The position numbers and the translations under genes are program-made. DNA of 33,172 nt from an uncultured Bacilli bacterium (lineage in GTDB: Bacteria > Bacillota_I > Bacilli_A > RF39 > UBA660): contig CANQXW010000011.1 of the NCBI GenBank assembly GCA_947627925.1, positions 1-33,172 of the forward strand, in the 5' to 3' direction. The notes below the pieces were generated by a model. The model worked only from the letters and a program-made list of their open reading frames with translations, made no database searches and was not told the origin of the DNA. Below, piece by piece: positions 11,726 to 19,315 of this stretch. How positions within the stretch are numbered: position 1 is the first letter of the stretch; the number at the start of each line of letters is the position of its first letter.

Positions 11726-12037
11726 CTAATATGTTTTTATTTCGATGTCAACACCACTTGGTAAATCTAAATGAGTTAAAGCATCAATTGTTTCCTTACT
11801 AGGTTTCTTAATATCTACGAGTCTCTTATGAGTTCTTCTTTCGAATTGTTCACGAGAGTCTTTGTATCTGTGTACCGCTCTTAATACTGTAAACTTCTCT
11901 ATTTCTGTTGGAAGTGGTACAGGACCAGATACTTCGCCACCTGTTCTTTTGACAGTTTCGACTATTTTAGAAGCCGCTACATCAAGTAAACGATGATCGT
12001 AGGCTTTTAAATTAATCCTTACTTTACTATTTGACAT
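11726..12037 (-). CDS. rpsJ: 30S ribosomal protein S10
   Basis: [48 protein letters not shown]-track N-terminal extension to 12103 looks like leader sequence. Confidence 0.97.
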   Translation of the reverse strand: MSNSKVRINLKAYDHRLLDVAASKIVETVKRTGGEVSGPVPLPTEIEKFTVLRAVHRYKDSREQFERRTHKRLVDIKKPSKETIDALTHLDLPSGVDIEIKTY

Positions 12038-12165
12038 TTCCCATGTCCTCCTTTCGCCTATATCTAGTATAGACTTGCTCCACCCGAATTCCCTGGAACC
12101 CAAGAAAGATATTTACCAACTCTTCCTAGTGTGTCAGCAACCTCGCGCATCCTCGCAGTCATACG
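12038..12165 (-). promoter_or_regulatory. 5' leader of the rpsJ operon, possibly structured
   Basis: GC-richer than flanks, includes GCGAGGATGCGCGAGGTTGCTGACACAC...GAATTCGGGTGGAGCAAG..CTATACTAGATATAG then AAAGGAGG SD. Confidence 0.45.
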
Positions 12166-12171
12166 AATAAC

Positions 12172-12201
12172 ATTATAACACAATAATTATATGAAAAGCA
12201 A
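12172..12201 (-). promoter_or_regulatory. Sigma-A-type promoter for the S10 operon
   Basis: Minus strand TTGCTT (12196-12201), 18-nt spacer, TATAAT (12172-12177). Confidence 0.7.
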
Positions 12202-12242
12202 CAGTAAATTTTACAAAAAATTCACAAAAATCTAGACATACA

Positions 12243-12276
12243 AAAAGAGTTAAACTTAAATACCAGCTTAACTCTT
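12243..12276 (-). terminator. Intrinsic terminator downstream of the 12298-13647 gene
   Basis: Minus strand AAGAGTTAAG-CTGGTATTTAAG-TTTAACTCTTTTTG: inverted repeat plus T run. Confidence 0.75.
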
Positions 12277-12297
12277 GATATTATTAAATATTTATTT

Positions 12298-13647
12298 TTA
12301 TAAGCCTAAGTTACCACTATTACCCATAATGTCCATTGCTAAACTTAATAGTCCTGGCATTTTAGTTAAATTTTCACTAATAGTATTGTAATCTTCTTCC
12401 GTTAAATCATTTAATTCCACATAATCTTTAACATCATCTATTGAAACATTATTAACTGTTTCTTTTTTTAGATTAATATTCATTGCTAATTTAGTAGAGG
12501 TATTTTCTTCTGAAAGAACAAGGCTTCCAACAATACTATTATCTTTATCTTCTTTTAAATTAAATGTTAAAACATATTCACCGCTATTTATTTCCCCATT
12601 TATATTATCACTAGCTATCTCAAGTTTTAAACTATATGAATCATTGCTTAACTCATAGCCAATAACTTCATCATTAATTTTAAGTTTTCCGATATTTTCA
12701 TCATTTAAATAAATGTTATAATAATCATTATCTAAAACAAATTCTAACTTACTTTCACTAGATGTTATTTCAACTTTTAAGACTTTAGAATTATCCATAT
12801 AAACATTAAATTCTCTTAACTCATCTTGATCTTCAAATAAATCTTGATAATCTTCTGGATCAACTTCATCGCGAGCTTCTTCTAAATTAGCTTTAACTTC
12901 TTTTTCACTAATTCCGAAAATATAACTAAAACTAGAAGTAATATATTCGTTATTTAACATTCCATCTAAGACATTGTATTCAAACTCATAAATCTCTTCA
13001 TTTTTAAAAGTTAATTTATGATTAGTAACATTTACTTCCTTATTATTATAAGTTATTGTTTCCTTAGAAGAAGAAAAATATTCTTCTTTTAAATTGTTTT
13101 TGATAATGGTGGCAATTTCTTGCATTAAATGATTATAAGTATCATCAGATACTAAAGTTATAATTTGGGAAGCATTAAAATCACTTATTTTTATCTTTTT
13201 AGGATACAACTCGCCTAAAGATACAAAAAAGTCTTGATCTTTTACTTCTGTACCCAGTTTTATTAAATTACTATTGTTATAATTTACATTATAATTAGAT
13301 CCAATATAACCTTTTGAAAAATCCATAGTATTTTCAACATCAATTTTTAATTTATTAATAATATTAGCTAAATCTTTTAAAGAACTATCATTAGTTTTTA
13401 AATCAAAAGATATATCTCCACTTATCTTAGTAGGCTTAGCATAATTATTTTGTATAATTTCAATATTATTACCAAAATGATTGGCCACATTATCAATGGC
13501 TTGATAATAAACGTTTTGACCCGCGCCTTTAAAGAAAAAGTAATATACTCCTAGACATCCTAACAAAACAATTAACACGCCAATAACACATAAAGTTACC
13601 ACTAACCCCGGATTCTTTTTAGAACCATTTTGTTCTTCACTACTCAT
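12298..13647 (-). CDS. Membrane-anchored extracytoplasmic protein of unknown function
   Basis: N-terminal single TM (NPGLVVTLCVIGVLIVLLGCLGVYYFFF) followed by a large polar domain; no recognised family. Confidence 0.85.
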   Translation of the reverse strand: MSSEEQNGSKKNPGLVVTLCVIGVLIVLLGCLGVYYFFFKGAGQNVYYQAIDNVANHFGNNIEIIQNNYAKPTKISGDISFDLKTNDSSLKDLANIINKLKIDVENTMDFSKGYIGSNYNVNYNNSNLIKLGTEVKDQDFFVSLGELYPKKIKISDFNASQIITLVSDDTYNHLMQEIATIIKNNLKEEYFSSSKETITYNNKEVNVTNHKLTFKNEEIYEFEYNVLDGMLNNEYITSSFSYIFGISEKEVKANLEEARDEVDPEDYQDLFEDQDELREFNVYMDNSKVLKVEITSSESKLEFVLDNDYYNIYLNDENIGKLKINDEVIGYELSNDSYSLKLEIASDNINGEINSGEYVLTFNLKEDKDNSIVGSLVLSEENTSTKLAMNINLKKETVNNVSIDDVKDYVELNDLTEEDYNTISENLTKMPGLLSLAMDIMGNSGNLGL

Positions 13648-13665
13648 AACTCACACTTCCTATTC

Positions 13666-14219
13666 TTAAATCATTATATCACAATATTCTTCAAATGTAA
13701 TTTTATTTTGATAAATAAAAGTGGCGACAGGTATTCCCACATAACGATAGTGCCATGGTTCATAAATATAACCCGTTACCTTTTCTTTATCTTTAGGATA
13801 TCTTAAAATAAAACCATATTTATAGGCATTATTACATAGCCATATAAATTCCTTTGTATTTTCAAAGTGATCTTTTGTAAAACAGGTATTAATATCTACA
13901 GCAAGACCCGTTTGATGTTCAGATGCCCCTGCTTTAGCTGAGTATTTACGAGCTTTTTCTTCTCCATCTTTTTGAACATAATTTTGATAGATTTTATCTT
14001 GATCTTGATAACTTCGATAAGCTGATACACTGTATAAAGCTAGACCATCATTTAAAGCCGCCAGGACCATTTGTTTAAAATAATCATAAGCCAAAGGATG
14101 CATTTTATTATGAGAACCTTTAGCATATTTTCCTTCTATCAAAACTAAAGGTGGTATATAACTAGAAGATAGTTTATGATTTTTATTTACTAAAATTAAG
14201 ATATCGTTTTTAATAATTA
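13666..14219 (-). CDS. VanY/M15B-type D-alanyl-D-alanine carboxypeptidase; start codon uncertain and probably non-canonical
   Basis: SAYRSYQDQDKIY..GASEHQTGLAVDI..EPWHYRYVG. The reading frame is open upstream of the ORF-track TTG (14142) and encodes NDILILVNKNHKLSSSYIPPLVLIEGKY. Confidence 0.85.
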
Positions 14220-14239
14220 TCCCCTCATTTAATTATACT

Positions 14240-15736
14240 TTATTTTTTCAAAAGAATTTCGGTATCTTTCATTTCTTCTGGTACCGCAATATCCATATAT
14301 TCTAATATAGTTGGAGCCACCATAGTTAAATCCCCAGTTTCTTTTAATTTAACATTCTTATCCATAATAATAAATGGCACTTTACTTAAAGTATGCGTGG
14401 TAACCGGATTTCCTTCTTCATCAATCATAATATCAGCATTGCCATGATCGGCTAAAATAATAACTTTATAAAAATTCTCTTCCGCTTTTTCAATTATTTT
14501 ATCTAAACATAAATCAACAGCCACACACGCTTTAACGGTCGCATCAAAATCTCCCGTATGGCCAACCATATCGGGATTAGCAAAATTAACTAAAATAAAA
14601 TCATAATCTTGCATCATACATTCAATTACCTTTTTTGTAACAGGTACCACGCTCATTTCCGGTTTTAAATTATATGTTGGCACTTGAGGAGATGGAATAT
14701 GAAAGGTACTACATTTATTTATCTTGCCATTATAACCGCCATCAAAGAAATAAGTCACATGAGGGAATTTTTCAGTCTCGGCAATTCTCGCTTGGGTTAA
14801 ATCAAGTTGCTCTAGGTATCTTCCTAAAGGATTAGTAATTACGGGGTCAGAAATAAAGTTTAAAGTTTTAATGTCATCATCTATTGGTAAAAAACTATAG
14901 ACCTCTAATGCATCCATTCTATAAGGATTGAACCCATCAAAATCAGGATTTACAAAAGCAGAAATAATTTGTTTTGCCCGGTCAGACCGATAATTCATCC
15001 AAATCAAAACATCACCATTTTTAATATGACTATTACGATTTACTACAATAGGTCTTATAAATTCATCCGTAATATCTTTCATATACATTTTATCAATAGT
15101 GCCCTTAATATCACTACCATCAATACCTACACTTTTAACAACTAATTCATAATACATTTTTGTCCGGTCATAATGTTTATCTCTATCCATGGCATAATAA
15201 CGGCCACAAAGAGTAGCGATATCCCCAACTTTTTTTGTTCTTATAGCCTCTTCTATCTGACTAATATACTTATAAGCATCATGAACTCCCGTATCTCTTC
15301 CATCTGTAATTAAATGAAAATGAATTTTCTTAAAACCATTTTTAACAAGAATATCAAAAAGTTTTAAAAAATCATCAATACCAGCATGAACATTACCATC
15401 ACTACAAAGACCCATTAAATGAATATCTTTATCTTTACTTAATAATAATTTTTGGAAAGTTTCATTTTCTAAAACATAACTTTTTAAAAACTCATCAACT
15501 AAAGTTTCATTTTGCTTAATTAAACGACCAGCTCCAATCGTAGAATGTCCGGTTTCACTATTGCCAAATTGGCCTTCATGTAAACCTACGGCTTCTTCAG
15601 AGGCTGCTAAAACAGAATGAGGATATTCTTTCCATATTTTATTAAAACATAACATATCGGCTTCTTTAATGGCATTTCCTCTTGCCTCTTCTCTTAAGCC
15701 AAACCCATCTAATATTATCGTTAATATCTTTTTCAT
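14240..15736 (-). CDS. gpmI: 2,3-bisphosphoglycerate-independent phosphoglycerate mutase
   Basis: MKKILTIILDGFGLREE..GNSETGHSTIGAGRLI..NFANPDMVGHTGDF..ILADHGNAD; start set at MKK. Confidence 0.96.
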   Translation of the reverse strand: MKKILTIILDGFGLREEARGNAIKEADMLCFNKIWKEYPHSVLAASEEAVGLHEGQFGNSETGHSTIGAGRLIKQNETLVDEFLKSYVLENETFQKLLLSKDKDIHLMGLCSDGNVHAGIDDFLKLFDILVKNGFKKIHFHLITDGRDTGVHDAYKYISQIEEAIRTKKVGDIATLCGRYYAMDRDKHYDRTKMYYELVVKSVGIDGSDIKGTIDKMYMKDITDEFIRPIVVNRNSHIKNGDVLIWMNYRSDRAKQIISAFVNPDFDGFNPYRMDALEVYSFLPIDDDIKTLNFISDPVITNPLGRYLEQLDLTQARIAETEKFPHVTYFFDGGYNGKINKCSTFHIPSPQVPTYNLKPEMSVVPVTKKVIECMMQDYDFILVNFANPDMVGHTGDFDATVKACVAVDLCLDKIIEKAEENFYKVIILADHGNADIMIDEEGNPVTTHTLSKVPFIIMDKNVKLKETGDLTMVAPTILEYMDIAVPEEMKDTEILLKK

Positions 15737-15796
15737 TGTTTCACCTTGCCAATAATATAACACAATCGAAAAAAAATTACAATTTCTGTAATCTTT

Positions 15797-16555
15797 TTAA
15801 TTATAAACTAAATTATTATCTACTTTTAAACGATCTGCTAAAGTTGTAATATATTCAGCATTTGTTGGTTTATCTCGATTTACGTTTAAACTATTACCAA
15901 AAATGCTTTCCATCAAATTTATATCACCCCTATTCCAACTTATCTCGATCGCATGCCGAATGGCTCTTTCTACTCTCGTTGGCGTAGTATGATATTTATG
16001 GGCAATTTGCGGATAAATATCTTTGGTAATATACGCAATAGAATTTTTTTCTTTATAAACCATTAAGACTCCATCTTTAATAAATTGATAACCTCTAATA
16101 TGAGATGGTATTCCTAAATTGTGAAGCATATCTGTAACAATAGCTTCTTGATTAAATAATTTGTTTTGACTATTAGCCTTAAAATTAACATTTAAAATTC
16201 TCTTTTCTAAACTAAGAAAATTCAATGGCTTTAACATGTAATAGTCAACTCCATAAGAATTGGCTTCCTCTAGAATATTTTCTTCTTTAAAAGAAGTAGT
16301 AATAATAATATTCTTTTTAATTTCTCTTTTTTCTAGTTCGCTTAAAATATATAAGCCATCTAGTCTTGGTAGAATTAAGTCCATGACAATTACATCTATA
16401 TTGTTATCATTATTTAAGATGTAATCTAAACCCTCTTCTCCATCATTTTTACAAGCTACTACTTTAATTACTTCATGACTACGGAAATACTTCTCGATGT
16501 CTTTAGTTAATGAAGCATTGCTATCAATAACTAAAACATTAACGTTAGTTTTCAC
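15797..16555 (-). CDS. spo0A: Sporulation master regulator Spo0A
   Basis: Receiver domain (VIVMDLILPRLDGL) plus the characteristic C-terminal domain GIPSHIRGYQF..TPTRVERAIRHAIEISWNRGDINLMESIFG..KPTNAEYITTLADRL. Confidence 0.96.
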   Translation of the reverse strand: MKTNVNVLVIDSNASLTKDIEKYFRSHEVIKVVACKNDGEEGLDYILNNDNNIDVIVMDLILPRLDGLYILSELEKREIKKNIIITTSFKEENILEEANSYGVDYYMLKPLNFLSLEKRILNVNFKANSQNKLFNQEAIVTDMLHNLGIPSHIRGYQFIKDGVLMVYKEKNSIAYITKDIYPQIAHKYHTTPTRVERAIRHAIEISWNRGDINLMESIFGNSLNVNRDKPTNAEYITTLADRLKVDNNLVYN

Positions 16556-16618
16556 TTTTTCACTCTCTTTCTTTCATTAAAATTTTTGTACTGCTTGTAA
16601 AAACATTATAAAAGATTT

Positions 16619-16690
16619 TCCGACAAAAATCCATAGGAAGTTTTGACAAGTTTTGTCAAACAATGTAAATATTTGTCGAATAATGACGAA
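16619..16690. promoter_or_regulatory. Cluster of five 0A-box-like sites upstream of spo0A
   Basis: tccgaca (16619-16625, minus TGTCGGA), ttgaca-type at 16642-16648 (minus TGTCAAA), TGTCAAA (16654-16660), TGTCGAA (16674-16680), TGACGAA (16684-16690). Confidence 0.7.
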
Positions 16691-16733
16691 AATCTTAGGA
16701 AATTTCTTAAAATTTAGATTTTAGAAATTAAAA

Positions 16734-16751
16734 AATGGCGAAAAAGCCATT
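16734..16751 (-). terminator. Intrinsic terminator of pgk
   Basis: Minus strand AATGGC-TTTTTC-GCCATTTTTT; stem overlaps the pgk stop codon. Confidence 0.75.
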
Positions 16752-17913
16752 AGTTTTGAATCTCATTTTCCATAATAAATTCTAGAGCTTTAAGTTTGCC
16801 ATCAGCCACATATTCTAAAGTAGCACCCCCACCACTAGAAACATAGGCAAATTTATCTTTGTAGTTAAATTTAGCTACTGCTGAAGCGGTATCGCCACCT
16901 CCAACAAAAACTTTGGCCTCACTCTTACTAAGAGTATCGAAAAGATTTTTCGTTCCTTTCGTATATTCTTCTCTTTCATATAGGCCAGGAGTACCGTTTA
17001 AGAAAATAACTTTAGCCGATTCTACTACTTCTTTAACTTTATCATTAATAATATTATCATAAATAATATCATTATCTTTTATATCATGAATATCAACTTC
17101 TAGATTATTATTTCCTCTTTTTACCGTAAACATGGAGCTAAAAACTATTTTAGAAGCGCTTTCTGTTATAATTTTTTTCACACTTTCTAAAACTTCTTCA
17201 TCACTACTAGCTAAACTATCCCCAATAGGATATTTCATAACTTTTAAGAAAGTATTTAAAATGCCTCCCGTTAAAATTAATTTATCACATTTTTTTAGCA
17301 TGCCTTCAATTATTTTTATTTTATCATCTACTTTAGCTCCGCCCATTATAACTACAAAAGGGTAATCATCATTATCGATTAAGGGTTTTAAGCTTTCAAT
17401 TTCTTTTTCCACTAAAAAGCCTAAAAAGGTCGGCAAATATTTAGAAATACCCGCAGTTGAAGAATGAGCACGATGTAAAGAGGCAAAAGCATCAATCACA
17501 AAAGCATCAGCAAAACTAGCCCAATATTTTGCCAGCTCTAAATCATTAGCGCTTTCTCTTTTTTCTGGTACATCAGTGTATCTCGTATTTTCCACTAAAA
17601 ATAACTTTTTAGAACTATTATTTACAACAGTTAAATCTAAAGGATTACTAATAAATTCTAAATCAAAATATTTCTTTAAATATTCATAAACTATTTTTAA
17701 ACTATTTTTAGTTTTATCTTCTTCGCCCTTTACTCTACCAAAATGACTCAATAAAATAACCCTATTATTATTCTTTAATAAATAATTAATCGTATCTAAA
17801 CTTTTAGTTATTTTACTATCGTCACATATGTTACCATCTTTAATTGGTACGTTAAAATCACATCTTAATAATACTTTCTTATTTTCAATTTTTTCTTTAC
17901 TTAAATATTTCAT
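16750..17913 (-). CDS. pgk: Phosphoglycerate kinase
   Basis: KKVLLRCDFNVPIKDG..LLSHFGRVKG..VIMGGAKVDDKI..VGGGDTASAV. Confidence 0.97.
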   Translation of the reverse strand: MKYLSKEKIENKKVLLRCDFNVPIKDGNICDDSKITKSLDTINYLLKNNNRVILLSHFGRVKGEEDKTKNSLKIVYEYLKKYFDLEFISNPLDLTVVNNSSKKLFLVENTRYTDVPEKRESANDLELAKYWASFADAFVIDAFASLHRAHSSTAGISKYLPTFLGFLVEKEIESLKPLIDNDDYPFVVIMGGAKVDDKIKIIEGMLKKCDKLILTGGILNTFLKVMKYPIGDSLASSDEEVLESVKKIITESASKIVFSSMFTVKRGNNNLEVDIHDIKDNDIIYDNIINDKVKEVVESAKVIFLNGTPGLYEREEYTKGTKNLFDTLSKSEAKVFVGGGDTASAVAKFNYKDKFAYVSSGGGATLEYVADGKLKALEFIMENEIQN

Positions 17914-17944
17914 AATTAACTCCTATTGTCTTTCTATTAATTTC

Positions 17945-17973
17945 TTGTATTATTTACGATATTGTAATATAAT
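17945..17973 (+). promoter_or_regulatory. Consensus sigma-A promoter driving a + strand antisense RNA
   Basis: TTGTAT (17945-17950), 17-nt spacer, TATAAT (17968-17973). Confidence 0.7.
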
Positions 17974-17979
17974 ATGTAT

Positions 17980-18065
17980 AGGAAGCGTGAATTCACGCCG
18001 CCTACTTATCGTAGTTGACGTTATCTAAATAATATTTCTATTATTTGGACGACGTCTTTTATTTT
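17980..18065 (+). ncRNA. Candidate antisense RNA (type I antitoxin-like), about 80-85 nt
   Basis: Starts about 7 nt after the TATAAT; contains GCGTG-AATT-CACGC and CTAC-TTATC-GTAG hairpins and ends in an intrinsic terminator; fully overlaps the 3' part of the minus-strand 38-aa ORF. Confidence 0.6.
18017..18065 (+). terminator. Intrinsic terminator of the candidate antisense RNA
   Basis: GACGTTATCTAAATAATA-TTTC-TATTATTTGGACGACGTC (one A:C mismatch, two G:U) followed by TTTTATTTT. Confidence 0.75.
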
Positions 18066-18137
18066 ATCCACTAACATAGTTAGTAGTAAAAGTAAAATAA
18101 TTAAAACTAATACTCTCGTTAGATTTCTTAATTTCAA
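18021..18137 (-). CDS. Small hydrophobic peptide, candidate type I toxin (38 aa, TTG start)
   Basis: (M)KLRNLTRVLVLIILLLLLTMLVDKIKDVVQIIEILFR*; SD AGGAGGTGAGG 9 nt upstream; absent from the ORF track because of length. Confidence 0.65.
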   Translation of the reverse strand: MKLRNLTRVLVLIILLLLLTMLVDKIKDVVQIIEILFR

Positions 18138-18213
18138 ATAGCCTCACCTCCTTAACCAGAGATTCCCCCTGAAATTTGGTTTTGGCGGCGTCTTTCACTC
18201 ATCCTATATTTTC

Positions 18214-18242
18214 ATTTAAACACAATGTTATCTACTTGTAAA
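18214..18242 (-). promoter_or_regulatory. Candidate promoter of the small-peptide mRNA
   Basis: Minus strand TTTACA (18237-18242), 17-nt spacer, TTAAAT (18214-18219). Confidence 0.4.
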
Positions 18243-18266
18243 GAAAAATATGCGGACATTATAAAA

Positions 18267-18284
18267 GAAGTTATTGCTAACTTC
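18267..18284 (-). terminator. Intrinsic terminator of gapA
   Basis: Minus strand GAAGTTA-GCAA-TAACTTC then TTTTATAA. Confidence 0.75.
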
Positions 18285-18310
18285 TAACTTATATATTTTA
18301 AACTATATTT

Positions 18311-19315
18311 TTACTTAAACATACATTTTGCCGTTCTAAGCATTTGAGCAGTATATCCTAATTCATTATCATACCAAGCTACTATTTTATAAAGTTTTTG
18401 CCCATTTACTTCCACCACATTAGTAAGAAGACCATCGACTAAAGCGCCAACTCTTTTACCAATTATATCACTAGAAACAATTGGATCTTTAGTAAATTTT
18501 AAAGCCTCACTTTGATGGGTCACAAAAGTATTATTAATTTCATCAACGGATGGACTACTTTTTAACTCTAAAGTAACATCAATTAAAGAACCATCGGGAA
18601 CGGGTACTCGGTAAGCAAGACCATCAAGTCTTCCTTCCAGTTCAGGGATAACTTTACCAATGGCTGAGGCAGCCCCCGTTGAAGCGGGAATTATATTTTG
18701 ACTAGAAGCTCTTCCACGTCTAGCATATATTCCTTTTTTATGAGTAATATCTAAAGTTACTTGATCATTCGTAAAAGCATGTACAGTACTCATGAATCCT
18801 TTTTCAATACCATAAGCATCATTAATAACTTTTAAAACGGGGGCTAAACAATTAGTCGTACAACTCGCCGCTGAAACAATGTCTTCACTACCATCAAGAA
18901 TCCCTTCATTAACCCCATAAACTACCGTTTTCATATTACCTTTACCAGGTGCCGAAATTAAAACTTTTTTAGCTCCCGCTGTAATATGCTTTCTAGCATC
19001 TTCTTCTTTCGTAAATGCTCCCGTACATTCTAAAACTAAATCAACATTTAAATCTTTCCATGGCAAATTCAAAGGTTCTCTTTCCGCATAAACTTTAATT
19101 CTTTTGGTATTAGCAATTACCAAAGTATCGCCTTCAAAAGTTATCTCAGATTCATGGAAAGACCGATGAACTGTATCATATTTAAGTAAATGACATAACT
19201 CTTCCGCATTGGAAGTATCATTGATAGCCACAATATCAAAAGCACTATCCGTAATCATTTCCCTAAAAGCAATTCTTCCAATTCTTCCAAAACCATTAAT
19301 CGCAACTCTAATCAT
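18311..19315 (-). CDS. gapA: Glyceraldehyde-3-phosphate dehydrogenase
   Basis: VAINGFGRIGR..SAASCTTNCLAPV..WYDNELGYTAQML. Confidence 0.97.
   Translation of the reverse strand: MIRVAINGFGRIGRIAFREMITDSAFDIVAINDTSNAEELCHLLKYDTVHRSFHESEITFEGDTLVIANTKRIKVYAEREPLNLPWKDLNVDLVLECTGAFTKEEDARKHITAGAKKVLISAPGKGNMKTVVYGVNEGILDGSEDIVSAASCTTNCLAPVLKVINDAYGIEKGFMSTVHAFTNDQVTLDITHKKGIYARRGRASSQNIIPASTGAASAIGKVIPELEGRLDGLAYRVPVPDGSLIDVTLELKSSPSVDEINNTFVTHQSEALKFTKDPIVSSDIIGKRVGALVDGLLTNVVEVNGQKLYKIVAWYDNELGYTAQMLRTAKCMFK

Noticed and set aside
12037-12103. N-terminal extension of S10 in the ORF track
   Set aside because: Sequence [22 protein letters not shown] is not S10-like; GGAGG SD precedes the conserved MSNSKVRI start, so it is leader.
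16556-16640. Sigma-H promoter for spo0A
   Set aside because: TGGATTT and GGAAAAT elements are present but spaced too closely for a sigma-H promoter.
17828-18028. 66-aa + strand ORF (MLPSLIGTLKSHLNNTF...)
   Set aside because: Mostly antisense to the pgk N-terminus, no SD at its start, composition typical of the antisense of a coding region.
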